A stretch of DNA of 64,000 nt from Ruminococcus sp. UNK.MGS-30 (GCA_000980705.1 LBCK01000002.1:62001-126000), one strand, 5' to 3'; positions 43,411-51,806 are shown, numbered from the stretch's first letter. A program made the numbers and translations. The notes: generated by a model from the letters alone, not told the origin.

Positions 43411-44246
43411 GTGTTTGGAAATGCCCGGTGTGCGGTTCGTTCATGCAGCATCGGGGAAGAGCCTGGAGCTGTTCCCAGGGACATAGTTTCGATATGGCGA
43501 AAAGCGGCTATGTGAACCTGCTGCCGGCAAACCGCAAGCACGCCAAGAATCCGGGAGACAATGCGGTCATGATGCGTGCCAGAAAGCGTTTTCTGGATGC
43601 CGGTCACTATGCGCCGCTGCTCCAGGCGCTGGAACAGGCGGCAGTGCGCTATGGCAGAGCCGGCGGCGTTCTGCTGGATGCCGGATGCGGCGAGGGATAT
43701 TATACCGAGGGTGTTTCCGGGGCGCTCGCCAAGGCAGGGCTGCCCATGGAGACCTATGGGGTGGATATTTCCAAGAGTGCAGCAGATGCGGCGGCAAAGC
43801 GCTGCCCGCATGCCCATTTTGCCGTGGGCAGCGTGTACCATCTGCCGGTGGCGGACAAGTGCTGTGATATGCTCATGACCATCTTTGCGCCCTACTGCGG
43901 TGAGGAGTACCATCGGGTGCTGCACAAAGGCGGCACTATGATGATGGTGATTCCGGGGCAGCAGCATTTGTGGGGACTGAAAGAGGCGATCTATGATGTG
44001 CCGTATCCCAATGCTGTCCGGGACTATGCCCTGGACGGATTCGAACTGATCCAGGCGGAGTATGTGGACAGCTGGCTCAAGCTGGACAACCCGGCGGATA
44101 TCCAGAACCTGTTCCAAATGACACCGTATTATTACAAGACCGGACGGGAAGAACACGCTCGGCTGGAACAGCTAGAAAGCCTGTCCACGCAGATCTCTTT
44201 TGAAATTTTGCAGTATCGGGCAGTGGCAGAAACCGGCGAAAAGTGA
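43407..44246 (+). CDS. 23S rRNA (guanine-N1)-methyltransferase, RlmA family
   Basis: A 279-residue protein with an N-terminal zinc-binding region (WKCPVCGSFMQHRGRAWSCSQGHSFD), the family block SGYVNLLPANRKHAKNPGDNAVMMRAR, and the SAM site LLDAGCGEGYYTEGV. This is the RlmA/RrmA layout, which methylates G745 or G748 in helix 35 of 23S rRNA; RlmA(II) members affect tylosin susceptibility. The C-terminal end overlaps the first of two 28-bp direct repeats that bracket the next gene, so its last residues may have been altered. Confidence 0.87.
   Translation: MSVWKCPVCGSFMQHRGRAWSCSQGHSFDMAKSGYVNLLPANRKHAKNPGDNAVMMRARKRFLDAGHYAPLLQALEQAAVRYGRAGGVLLDAGCGEGYYTEGVSGALAKAGLPMETYGVDISKSAADAAAKRCPHAHFAVGSVYHLPVADKCCDMLMTIFAPYCGEEYHRVLHKGGTMMMVIPGQQHLWGLKEAIYDVPYPNAVRDYALDGFELIQAEYVDSWLKLDNPADIQNLFQMTPYYYKTGREEHARLEQLESLSTQISFEILQYRAVAETGEK
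44202..44229 (+). repeat. 28-bp direct repeat, left copy (end of rlmA)
   Basis: This 28-base stretch, containing GCAGTATCGGGCAGTGGCAG, recurs at 44554-44581 with one mismatch. It encodes ILQYRAVA at the end of the RlmA-type protein. Confidence 0.9.
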
Positions 44247-44265
44247 GTGTTCCGGGAGGAATTTC

Positions 44266-44553
44266 ATGAAGAATATACCAGAACGGGTGGAAAAAGAGAT
44301 CATTCAGCTGGCGAAACAGTATGATATTCAGAAAGTGATTCTGTTTGGCTCCCGTGCCAGAGGTGACAACTGGGAGCGGAGCGACATTGACCTGGCAGTT
44401 TCCGGCGGTGACATTCCCCGGTTTGCCTTGGATCTGGATGAAGAGGTCTGGACGCTGCTGCTGTTTGACGTGGTGAATCTGGATGAACCGGTGCAGCCGG
44501 CACTGCTGAAAGAGATCGCACGGGACGGAGTTTTGATTTATGAAAAAGTATGA
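44266..44553 (+). CDS. MNT-type nucleotidyltransferase-domain protein (95 aa)
   Basis: A 95-residue minimal nucleotidyltransferase. The pattern VILFGSRARGDNWERSDIDLAV has the GSRARG helix and the two catalytic aspartates (SDIDL). Stand-alone MNT proteins are usually antitoxins that AMPylate a HEPN toxin, or orphan members of that group. No HEPN gene is adjacent. ATG 44266 follows GGGAGGA. The gene together with its leader is bracketed by 28-bp direct repeats, which suggests it entered as a unit. Confidence 0.85.
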   Translation: MKNIPERVEKEIIQLAKQYDIQKVILFGSRARGDNWERSDIDLAVSGGDIPRFALDLDEEVWTLLLFDVVNLDEPVQPALLKEIARDGVLIYEKV

Positions 44554-44581
44554 GAATTTTTGCAGTATCGGGCAGTGGCAG
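44554..44581 (+). repeat. 28-bp direct repeat, right copy
   Basis: It starts immediately after the MNT stop codon. In frame it reads ILQYRAVAAE then stop, resembling an older C-terminus of the RlmA-type protein. Confidence 0.9.
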
Positions 44582-44625
44582 CGGAGTAACTGGATGTAAT
44601 AGAGTGCGAGTATGGTTTTTCGCAC

Positions 44626-44715
44626 GGGGCGATGTGGGCATCGCCCCCTACTCTCTCATAGATTTTTACCAACAAAAATCCCCCGGCGGGGCGAACAGGC
44701 GGCTGCTGCCGCCGT
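44626..44715. repeat. Palindromic sequences before rqcH
   Basis: GGGGCGATG/CATCGCCCC (44637-44655), CCCCCGGCGGGG and GGCGGCTGCTGCCGCC (44699-44714) form consecutive palindromes in a 237-base gap without genes. A similar GCGGGCGAA...TTCGCCC unit lies at 60531-60557. They look like dispersed intergenic repeats. Confidence 0.6.
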
Positions 44716-44790
44716 AACACTGCCCTTTTCACAATTGAAATTGGGGCGTAAGGTCAGTGGCGACCCGCCACAGGAAAGGATGAAACCAAC

Positions 44791-46533
44791 ATGGCATTAG
44801 ACGGTGCATATTTACACGCAGTGCGGCAGGAACTTCTGCCGCTGATCGACGCACGCATTGAAAAAATTCACCAGCCCACACGGGAAGAACTGATCGTTGC
44901 CTTTCGCAGCCGCACCGGCGGTGCAAAGGTGCTGTTCTCCTGTGCGGCAGACCGGGCGAGAGTTCACCTCACCCAGGTCGCTGTCGAAAATCCGAAAGCG
45001 CCGCCCATGTTCTGTATGCTCCTGCGGAAACGGCTTGGAAACGGCAAGCTCCTGGATATCCGGCAGGACGGGCTGGAACGTGTGCTGTATTTCGACTTCT
45101 CCTGTGTCAACGAGCTGGGGGATATTGTGCAGCTGACCCTTGCCATGGAGATCATGGGGCGCTATTCCAACCTCATTCTCATCGATGAGACCGGAAAGGT
45201 CGTCGACAGCATGAAGCGAGTGGACGCCACCATGTCCAGCAAGCGTCTGGTGCTGCCGGGGCTGGCATACGAAATGCCGCCGAGAGACGAACGGCTCAAC
45301 TTTTTGCAGGCGTCCCCGGAGCAGATGCTGGCGGTGCTTTCCACGAAAACGGGAGAACTTTCCAAGGCGCTGCTGCAAACTTTCGAGGGCGTTTCGCCGG
45401 TTCTGGTGCGGGAGTGGGCATACTATACCGGAAAGGGACAGCCCTGCCGGGCGGAATCCCTTACAGACGACCAGAAAGACCGGCTCTGCTATACCATCGG
45501 GCGTACCCGGGAGATGCTGGAACAGGGCGACACGGTCTATACCATCGTCAGCACCCGTGAGGGGCAGCCCAAGGACTTTTCGTTCCTGCCGCTGCATCAG
45601 TACGGCACGCTGATGGTGACGAAGGTCATGCCCTCTGCCTGTGCGCTGCTGGACGAATTTTACGCCAGCCGGGATCACATGGCACGGCTGAAACAGCGTG
45701 CGAACGACCTGTTCCACCTGCTGCTCCACGCCACCGAGCGTATCCAGCGGCGTATCGTCTCCCAGTCGGAGGAACTGGACGCCTGTGACGCAAAGGACGA
45801 TGACCGTCGGAAAGCCGATCTGATCTCGGCGAACCTGTATCGTCTCCACAAGGGCGACACAGAGGCTGTCCTGGAGGACTTCTACGAGCCGGACTGCCCC
45901 ACGATACACATTGCCCTGGATGTGCGTCTCACGCCGCCGCAGAACGCCCAGAAGTACTACCAGGCATATAAGAAAGCCTGCACTGCCGAAAAGATCCTGA
46001 CGGAACAGATCGCCAAGGGCAGGGAAGAGCTGGCGTATCTGGACAGCGTGCTGGATGCGCTGAGCCGTGCCGAGTCGGAAAATGACCTGGAACAGCTCCG
46101 GGCAGAACTGGCGGAACAGGGCTATCTCCGGCTGCTGCGGCGCAAGGGCAAGCCGCCGAAGTGCCTGCCGCCCATGGAATTTACCGCATCCGACGGCACA
46201 CGCATCCTGGTGGGACGGAACAACCGCCAGAATGACCAGCTGACGCTGAAAACGGCAAACAAAAACGACATCTGGCTGCACACCCAGAACATCCCTGGCT
46301 CTCATGTGATTCTGGAGACCGGCGGCAAAGAACCGTCCCAGAAAGTGCTGGAAGAGGCGGCACAGCTGGCAGCATACCACAGCAAGGCACGGGATTCGGC
46401 ACAGGTGCCGGTGGACTACTGCGCTGTGCGGTATGTGAAAAAGCCTGCCGGGGCAAAGCCGGGCATGGTGATCTTTTCCAACCAGCATACGCTGTATGTA
46501 AAGCCGGAACAGAGATGCCAGTCGGAGGGATAA
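44791..46533 (+). CDS. rqcH: Rqc2-homologue RqcH (NFACT family)
   Basis: A 580-residue protein with the bacterial RqcH layout: NFACT-N domain (MALDGAYLHAVRQELLPLIDARIEKIHQP), helix-hairpin-helix region, a long coiled coil in the centre (AYKKACTAEKILTEQIAKGREELAYLDS and on), and NFACT-R with NDIWLHTQNIPGSHVIL. It binds obstructed 50S subunits and recruits tRNA-Ala to add alanine tails that mark nascent chains for degradation. Older annotation calls it a fibronectin-binding protein. Its partner rqcP is at 10366-10611. Confidence 0.94.
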   Translation: MALDGAYLHAVRQELLPLIDARIEKIHQPTREELIVAFRSRTGGAKVLFSCAADRARVHLTQVAVENPKAPPMFCMLLRKRLGNGKLLDIRQDGLERVLYFDFSCVNELGDIVQLTLAMEIMGRYSNLILIDETGKVVDSMKRVDATMSSKRLVLPGLAYEMPPRDERLNFLQASPEQMLAVLSTKTGELSKALLQTFEGVSPVLVREWAYYTGKGQPCRAESLTDDQKDRLCYTIGRTREMLEQGDTVYTIVSTREGQPKDFSFLPLHQYGTLMVTKVMPSACALLDEFYASRDHMARLKQRANDLFHLLLHATERIQRRIVSQSEELDACDAKDDDRRKADLISANLYRLHKGDTEAVLEDFYEPDCPTIHIALDVRLTPPQNAQKYYQAYKKACTAEKILTEQIAKGREELAYLDSVLDALSRAESENDLEQLRAELAEQGYLRLLRRKGKPPKCLPPMEFTASDGTRILVGRNNRQNDQLTLKTANKNDIWLHTQNIPGSHVILETGGKEPSQKVLEEAAQLAAYHSKARDSAQVPVDYCAVRYVKKPAGAKPGMVIFSNQHTLYVKPEQRCQSEG

Positions 46534-46536
46534 AAG

Positions 46537-47319
46537 ATGAGACAAGTTTGTCCGCACTGCGGTGCGCCGATGTATCATAAGGTATGCGAATACTGCGGAA
46601 TGCCGGCAAAACAGCCGACAGCGTCTGCCGGGACAAAGAGCCGGAAGTTCGTCTGGCTGGCGATCGCACTGGCGGCTGCTGTGCTTTTGGGCGTGGTGGG
46701 AGTGACATCTGTGGCAGTGAAACGCATTCATTCCGGTGTGTCCACGGTCCTTGCCGGCAAGTCTGAAAACAGCACAAATGACGCAGCGGCTCTGAAGAAA
46801 ATGCAGGACAGCGGCGTGTTCCCTTCGGGGACTTATCTGGTTGGCGAGGAGATTCCGGCAGGGGAATACATCCTGGTTTCGGAGTCCTCAGAAACAGATC
46901 ATCTGTTCTATGCCGGCATCTATGCCGACCGGGAAAAAGAGCAGGAGATCAGCGGAGGCTGGAACGAGTTTTCCGTCATTGTGCAGCTGGAAGAAGGCAC
47001 ATATTTCAGCTTTTCCTGGGCGAACTGCTATGATGTGACGAAGAAGAATGTCCCCAACGACCCGACGAAACATCCGGGAATGTTCTGCGTGGGACGGGAC
47101 ATCGACCCCGGAACCTACACCATTGTGCCGTATCCGGATGAACCGCACGAACTGCATCCGACCTATGCGGTTTATACAGAACTGGGCAGCGTTGCACCCA
47201 TGATCGCAGAGTCCGGGAGTCTGTACAATCCGGCAAACAGCAAGGTGCTGGATAGTGCTGAGGTGACGCTGGAAGAGGGACAGTATCTGAACCTGTCGGA
47301 ATGTATGATCGCAGAGTAA
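46537..47319 (+). CDS. Zinc-ribbon membrane protein of unknown function (260 aa)
   Basis: It opens with a zinc ribbon (CPHCGAPMYHKVCEYCG), continues with a membrane helix at about residues 36-60 (FVWLAIALAAAVLLGVVGVTSVAV) and then an extracytoplasmic part with two or three beta-sandwich-like repeats, GTYLVGEEIPAGEYILVSE and GMFCVGRDIDPGTYTIVP, ending LEEGQYLNLSECMI. Similar zinc-ribbon plus repeat proteins occur in Firmicutes without a defined role. The start lies three bases after rqcH and the end 15 bases before the glycosylase gene, so they are probably cotranscribed. Confidence 0.75.
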   Translation: MRQVCPHCGAPMYHKVCEYCGMPAKQPTASAGTKSRKFVWLAIALAAAVLLGVVGVTSVAVKRIHSGVSTVLAGKSENSTNDAAALKKMQDSGVFPSGTYLVGEEIPAGEYILVSESSETDHLFYAGIYADREKEQEISGGWNEFSVIVQLEEGTYFSFSWANCYDVTKKNVPNDPTKHPGMFCVGRDIDPGTYTIVPYPDEPHELHPTYAVYTELGSVAPMIAESGSLYNPANSKVLDSAEVTLEEGQYLNLSECMIAE

Positions 47320-47334
47320 AAAAGGAGGTATCCC

Positions 47335-47856
47335 ATGGCACTCACTCGTTTGACGGAGTCCTTTTATCACCGTGACTGTCTGGAGGTTGCGCCCGATCTG
47401 GTGGGCAAGCTGATTTTGCGAAAGTTCCCGGACGGCACACTGCTCCGGGAACGCATTGCGGAGACAGAGGCGTACCGTGGGCAGGAAGACCTGGCGTGCC
47501 ATGCCTCCAGGGGCAGAACGCCCCGGACGGAACTGCTCTACCGGGAAAGCGGCGTGATCTACGTCTATCTTTGCTATGGGATGCACTGGCTCATGAACGT
47601 CATCACCGGCGAGCCGGAACAGCCCCAGGGCGTGCTGATCCGTGCCGGCGCAGTCCACAACGGTCCGGCAAAGCTGACCAAGTATTTGCAGGTGGACAAG
47701 CACTTTAACGGCGGCAGTTTCGTCACCAGCCCGGAACTGTGGATCGCCGATGACGGCTGCCGCCCGAAACTGCGCACCGATGTGCGTGTGGGCATCGACT
47801 ACGCCGGGGAGTACTGGAAAAATATGCCCTGGCGGTGGATCGCTGAGGAAATATAA
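47335..47856 (+). CDS. DNA-3-methyladenine glycosylase (AAG/MPG type)
   Basis: A 173-residue protein of the alkyladenine glycosylase family. The blocks LAPDLVGKLI-like (VAPDLVGKLILRKFPDG), IAETEAYRGQEDLACHASRGRTPRTELLY and VYLCYGMHWLMNVIT match, including the Glu of ETEAY that activates the water. It removes alkylated purines. The protein is at the short end for the family (about 180-200). AAGGAGG precedes ATG 47335. Confidence 0.9.
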   Translation: MALTRLTESFYHRDCLEVAPDLVGKLILRKFPDGTLLRERIAETEAYRGQEDLACHASRGRTPRTELLYRESGVIYVYLCYGMHWLMNVITGEPEQPQGVLIRAGAVHNGPAKLTKYLQVDKHFNGGSFVTSPELWIADDGCRPKLRTDVRVGIDYAGEYWKNMPWRWIAEEI

Positions 47857-47924
47857 AAAGAAAGTCACCTTTGGTGGAAGAGGCGGCTTTCTGAGAAAAG
47901 GTGCATAAAAAATCGTGTTATCCC

Positions 47925-47953
47925 TTGACACGATCATGGAATTCTGGTATAAT
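47925..47953 (+). promoter_or_regulatory. Promoter of antitoxin RNA 1
   Basis: TTGACA (47925-47930), 17 bases, TATAAT (47948-47953): perfect consensus, directed toward the toxin terminator. Confidence 0.9.
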
Positions 47954-47959
47954 AAAATA

Positions 47960-48054
47960 AAGAAAAGAGCATACAAAAACAGTATGCTCCCATATTGAGA
48001 TGTTAAGAGATAACCGCCCAAGCTGGAAACTTATTGGGGCGGTTATTTCTTTTT
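47960..48054 (+). ncRNA. Putative antisense antitoxin RNA, type I locus 1
   Basis: Predicted from the promoter at 47925-47953 to the terminator ending in TTTCTTTTT near 48054. The RNA begins with a hairpin GAGCATAC/GTATGCTC (47967-47989) and shares its terminator stem (ATAACCGCCC / GGGCGGTTAT) with the convergent toxin transcript, so the two RNAs overlap at their 3' ends. This is the arrangement of txpA/ratA-type systems in Bacillus. Ends are estimates. Confidence 0.75.
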
Positions 48055-48150
48055 GTGATGATCACTGAAAATTCTATACAATAACGCAGCAAAGTCAACT
48101 AAGAAAATGCCAATTGAAATCAATTCAGATAACGTAATGTAATGTTCCAC
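48043..48150 (-). CDS. Holin-like type I toxin peptide, locus 1 (35 aa)
   Basis: A short frame beginning GTG 48150 and ending TAA 48043-48045. The peptide reads MEHYITLSELISIGIFL, then VDFAALLYRIFSDHHKKK: a negatively charged N-terminus, one membrane helix and a basic C-terminal cluster, which is the Hol_Tox / TxpA-like pattern. GGGAGG lies ten bases upstream. It sits in a 560-base gap, has a perfect promoter and a convergent antisense RNA. Expected role: a membrane-damaging toxin silenced by the antisense RNA. Family assignment is by pattern only. Confidence 0.82.
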   Translation of the reverse strand: MEHYITLSELISIGIFLVDFAALLYRIFSDHHKKK

Positions 48151-48160
48151 AGCTTATCAC

Positions 48161-48188
48161 CTCCCATCCATTTCAAAATGTATGGGAG
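48161..48188 (-). promoter_or_regulatory. Hairpin sequestering the toxin 1 ribosome site
   Basis: CTCCCATCCATTT and AAATGTATGGGAG pair with one mismatch. On the toxin mRNA this stem buries most of the GGGAGG ribosome site (48160-48165), which would hold translation low until the 5' end is opened. Confidence 0.75.
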
Positions 48189-48230
48189 TGGAAATATCCA
48201 TCTACTGTTTTATGTATATTCTCTTTGCTT

Positions 48231-48259
48231 ATTATACAAAATTCGAATGAAAATGTCAA
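48231..48259 (-). promoter_or_regulatory. Promoter of toxin 1 mRNA
   Basis: On the minus strand TTGACA (48254-48259), 17 bases, TATAAT (48231-48236). Confidence 0.88.
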
Positions 48260-48344
48260 GACATAAAACAAATTATTCATCTAAATCAATTTGAGAAAGT
48301 CGGCATTTATCGCCGCCCAAGTATTCATTTTTATGATACATCCA

Positions 48345-48384
48345 CAAAAAAGCGGCAGCGCCGGAAACCCGGTACTGCCGCCTT
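48345..48384 (-). terminator. Terminator of the ispH-rpsA operon
   Basis: GCGGCAG-CG-CCGG and CCGG-TA-CTGCCGC form an interrupted stem; on the minus strand a T-run follows. Confidence 0.85.
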
Positions 48385-48415
48385 GTTTTATGCAATTATA
48401 ATGCTTACGGGGAAA

Positions 48416-50368
48416 TTAGTCCTCGTAATCTGCATCGTCCTCATCTTCCAGCAGCGCACGCATGGAGATGGAGATACGCTTGTTGTCGATGTCGATGTCA
48501 ATGATCTTGACCTTGACTACATCGCCGACAGAAACGATATCCTTTACATTTTCAACACGCTTGTCAGCCAGCTGAGAAATGTGGATCAGACCGTCTACGC
48601 CGTCAATGATCTGTGCAAATGCACCGAACGGAGTGATGGAAACGATGGTTGCGTCGATCACATCGCCAACAGCATAGTTTGCCTTGAACTTCTCCCACGG
48701 ATTGTCTTCCTGCTTCTTGTAGCCCAGGGAAATGCGGTTGTTTTCCTTGTCCAGATCCTTGATGTAAACTTCGATGAAGTCGCCAACCTTGACAACTTCG
48801 CTCGGGTGCTTGATGCGCTTCCAGGACAGCTCGGAGATGTGAACCATACCGTCGATGCCGCCCAGGTCTACGAATGCGCCGTAGCTGGTCAGAGACTTTA
48901 CTTCGCCCTTATAGGTCTTGCCGATCTCAGCAGTTTCCCAGAATGCTTCCTTGGCAGCATCCTTTTCAGCCTTCAGAACAGCCTTGATAGAGCCGACAGC
49001 TCTTCTTCTGTGTTCGTTGACTTCCAGAATGGTGAAACGCTGTGTGGTCTTTACCAGAGAATCCATCTCTGCGCCTCTCGGCAGACCGCTCTGAGATGCC
49101 GGGATAAATACACGAACGCCTGCATAGGTCACGATCACGCCGCCCTTGACAGCTGCGTTTACAGTGCCTTCCAGAACTGCGCCTTCATCCTTGGCCTTGA
49201 TGATTTCCTCAAAGCCCTTCATCTCGTCAACCTTCTTCTTGGACAGGGTAACGATACCTTCCTGGTCGTTGATCTTGGTAACGATCAGATCCAGAACATC
49301 GCCGACAGCAACTACGTCAGACGGCTTCTTGGAAGCGTCATCGGTCAGCTCGCTGCGGGGTACATAACCGGTGTGCTTTGTGCCTACGTCTACGATCGCT
49401 TCAGAATCGTTTACAGAGCAAACAGTACCCTTAACCTTCTCTCCCGTATGTATTTTTTTGAAGGACTGATCCAGAGCTTCTGCGAAGTTGATATCCTCCT
49501 CCACGGCGTTGTTATCCATGATTTCAGTCATAGTTTGTTGAACCTCCTTAATGATATGTGCCGGTGTGGACGCGCCGGCGGTAATGCCGATCTTCTCAGC
49601 ATTATCCAGGTCTAAAGTGTAAAGCTCATCCGAATTTTCAATATGATAAGACCTACAGTTTCTGTTGCAGACATGATACAGTTTCACGGTGTTGGAACTG
49701 TGTCTGCCGCCCACAATAATCATTAAATCTGACTTGCGAGAGAGTTTGTCTGCGTCGGACTGCCGCACCTGTGTGGCGTGACAGATTGTATCGTAAACCA
49801 TAATGTTCGGGTTGTCCTTGGGAAGAGCTTTCAAACACTTTTCCCATACTAATATATTATACGTTGTTTGCGCAACAATTGCAAGTCTTTTGCGAGAATC
49901 CACTAAATTTTTTTGAAAAAAATCGTTTAAGGCTTTTTCACTTTCAAAAACAAAGCAATTCCCTTTACAATGCCCGACAATTGCGGCAACTTCCGGATGA
50001 TTGGCATCTCCGGCGATGAGGATGAAATCTCCTGCTTTGGTATGTTTTTCCACAATTCGGTGGATCTTTGCCACAAACGGACAGGTGGCATCCACATAGG
50101 GATTCCCAGCCTGTTCCAGTTCTTCATACACCTTTGCGCTGACGCCGTGAGAGCGTATCACCACGCATTCGTCCGGGTGCAGCTCGGCGATGGAGTCCAC
50201 GATCCGTGCGCCACGCCGGGTGAGGTCGTCCACCACGTCCTGGTTGTGGATGATGGGACCCAGGGTGGCGATGTTGTGATGCTCCTCCAGTGCCTGGTAG
50301 CAGAGCTTGACGGCACGGTCTACGCCAAAGCAAAAGCCGGCGGACTCAGCAACGGTAATTTCAGCCAT
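48416..50368 (-). CDS. ispH: Fusion: 4-hydroxy-3-methylbut-2-enyl diphosphate reductase (IspH) with ribosomal protein S1
   Basis: A 650-residue fusion found across Clostridia. Residues 1-285 are IspH, the iron-sulfur enzyme of the last step of the MEP isoprenoid pathway: AGFCFGVDRA, VDATCPFVAKIH and the third cysteine in NRNCRSYHI. After a short linker, residues 300-640 hold four S1 domains (for example KGEVKSLTSYGAFVDLGGID and DATIVSITPFGAFAQIIDGV). The S1 part resembles RpsA but is shorter than the six-domain E. coli protein. It is last in the operon with plsC and cmk. Confidence 0.94.
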   Translation of the reverse strand: MAEITVAESAGFCFGVDRAVKLCYQALEEHHNIATLGPIIHNQDVVDDLTRRGARIVDSIAELHPDECVVIRSHGVSAKVYEELEQAGNPYVDATCPFVAKIHRIVEKHTKAGDFILIAGDANHPEVAAIVGHCKGNCFVFESEKALNDFFQKNLVDSRKRLAIVAQTTYNILVWEKCLKALPKDNPNIMVYDTICHATQVRQSDADKLSRKSDLMIIVGGRHSSNTVKLYHVCNRNCRSYHIENSDELYTLDLDNAEKIGITAGASTPAHIIKEVQQTMTEIMDNNAVEEDINFAEALDQSFKKIHTGEKVKGTVCSVNDSEAIVDVGTKHTGYVPRSELTDDASKKPSDVVAVGDVLDLIVTKINDQEGIVTLSKKKVDEMKGFEEIIKAKDEGAVLEGTVNAAVKGGVIVTYAGVRVFIPASQSGLPRGAEMDSLVKTTQRFTILEVNEHRRRAVGSIKAVLKAEKDAAKEAFWETAEIGKTYKGEVKSLTSYGAFVDLGGIDGMVHISELSWKRIKHPSEVVKVGDFIEVYIKDLDKENNRISLGYKKQEDNPWEKFKANYAVGDVIDATIVSITPFGAFAQIIDGVDGLIHISQLADKRVENVKDIVSVGDVVKVKIIDIDIDNKRISISMRALLEDEDDADYED

Positions 50369-50374
50369 GACCAG

Positions 50375-51121
50375 TTATTCCTCCGTTGTCCCGGCAGACT
50401 GTTCTGCCTGTTTTTTCTGTTCTAGTGCGGCACGTTTCTGATCCTTTGCGATCTCGAAGGTAGTGCGGTGTTTCGGCACATCGTGCAGGATCGGGAACGG
50501 CGGATTTTCTTCCACCATGGATTTGATGCTGTCCATGATGTCCTTACGCATGGCGTGCATCTCGTGGGGCGTGGACTGGGCGTTCAGCCCGTAGTCTGCG
50601 GCATAGATGGGCTTTCCTACCCGAACGCAGATGCGGCTGCGGAAGTGTAGATTGTTGGAGTCGAAGATCAGCCCGATGGGGACTACCGGCTTGCCGCTGC
50701 GTGCCGCCAGCACACAGACGCCGCTTTTTCCTCTGCCCACCTTGCCGTCCGTGTGGCGTGTGCCTTCCGGGAAAATGGTGAGGTGGCGGCGCTTTTCCAG
50801 CCGCTTTGTCGCCTCGGTCAGCATATCATAGGATGGATCCTTGCTGTTCGCCGTGGGGAATGCGCCCATGAATCGGATGAAGTTTCCGAAAATGGGATTC
50901 CGGAAGAGCGGTTCCTTGGCGATAAAGTTGAACGGATGGGGCGCAGCCATTGACACCAGCACCGGATCCAGATAGCTCCGGTGGTTGGAGGCAAAGATCA
51001 CGGCTGTTCCCTTGGGGATATTTTCCCGACCCTCAAAGGAGATGCGGTAGTAGAAGAAAAATGCGATCCGCACCAGATAATAGGCGATGCGGTAAAAGAA
51101 AAAGACAATGGGATACGGCAA
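50375..51121 (-). CDS. plsC: 1-acyl-sn-glycerol-3-phosphate acyltransferase
   Basis: A membrane acyltransferase making phosphatidic acid. Motif I NHRSYLD (the HX4D catalytic pair), motif III FPEGTRHTDG and the downstream VVPIGLIFD block are present after an N-terminal hydrophobic helix. The likely start is TTG 51121, seven bases after GAAGGAGG; the ATG at 51148 precedes that ribosome site and overlaps cmk. The C-terminal 30 residues are charged and Lys/Glu/Gln-rich. It lies between cmk and ispH-rpsA, a common Clostridia order. Confidence 0.9.
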   Translation of the reverse strand: MPYPIVFFFYRIAYYLVRIAFFFYYRISFEGRENIPKGTAVIFASNHRSYLDPVLVSMAAPHPFNFIAKEPLFRNPIFGNFIRFMGAFPTANSKDPSYDMLTEATKRLEKRRHLTIFPEGTRHTDGKVGRGKSGVCVLAARSGKPVVPIGLIFDSNNLHFRSRICVRVGKPIYAADYGLNAQSTPHEMHAMRKDIMDSIKSMVEENPPFPILHDVPKHRTTFEIAKDQKRAALEQKKQAEQSAGTTEE

Positions 51122-51137
51122 AAAATGACCTCCTTCT

Positions 51138-51806
51138 TCACTCCACATCCAGGCGCTGTTCGATCAGATCCATGATCTCCTCACAGACCTCGTGAAAGCC
51201 CATGGTAGTGCTGTCGATGAGGACGGCATCTTCTGCCTGTTGGAGCGGCGAAACTGCACGGTGCATATCGTTGTAGTCACGCTGCTTGATGTCCTCCAGG
51301 ATCTGGTCATAGGTGGGCTTGTCCGGCTTGTCCTCCATCTCCAGATAGCGGCGGCTGGCACGCTCTTCTGCGGATGCGGTCAGATAGATCTTCAGATCTG
51401 CGTCCGGCAGCACCACCGTGCCGATGTCCCGTCCGTCCATGATGACATTGAATTCCCGTGCGATGTCCTTCTGGGTCTCCAGCAGGAACTCCCGGACTTC
51501 CGGCAGGGCAGAGACTTCCGACGCTTTCATGGAGATCTCCGGGGTGCGTATCTTTTCAGTCACGTTCTCATCGTTGAGGAAGATGCACTGTGTGCCGCCG
51601 AAATATTTCAGTTCCAGGTGGCAGTGTTCCTCCAGATTGTCCAGAAAGTCCTTTCTGGTCTGATATTCTGTGGAAAACAGGGCGATGGCACGATACAGTG
51701 CGCCGGTGTCCACATAGACAAAGCCCAACTGGGATGCCACTTCTCTGGCGATGCTGCTCTTTCCCGCTCCCGCAGGACCGTCAATGGCGATGTTGATCGT
51801 TTTCAT
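51138..51806 (-). CDS. cmk: Cytidylate kinase
   Basis: A 222-residue (d)CMP kinase. The P-loop reads DGPAGAGKSSIAREVASQLG, the nucleotide-binding DTGALYRAIAL and DGRDIGTVVLPDADLKIYLTAS follow, then ERASRRYLEM. It phosphorylates CMP and dCMP. It precedes plsC and ispH-rpsA on the minus strand, 48 bases after the flavoprotein gene. Confidence 0.95.
   Translation of the reverse strand: MKTINIAIDGPAGAGKSSIAREVASQLGFVYVDTGALYRAIALFSTEYQTRKDFLDNLEEHCHLELKYFGGTQCIFLNDENVTEKIRTPEISMKASEVSALPEVREFLLETQKDIAREFNVIMDGRDIGTVVLPDADLKIYLTASAEERASRRYLEMEDKPDKPTYDQILEDIKQRDYNDMHRAVSPLQQAEDAVLIDSTTMGFHEVCEEIMDLIEQRLDVE

Noticed and set aside
44266..44553. Complete MNT-HEPN toxin-antitoxin pair
   Set aside because: Only the MNT gene is present; no HEPN-like frame lies on either side.
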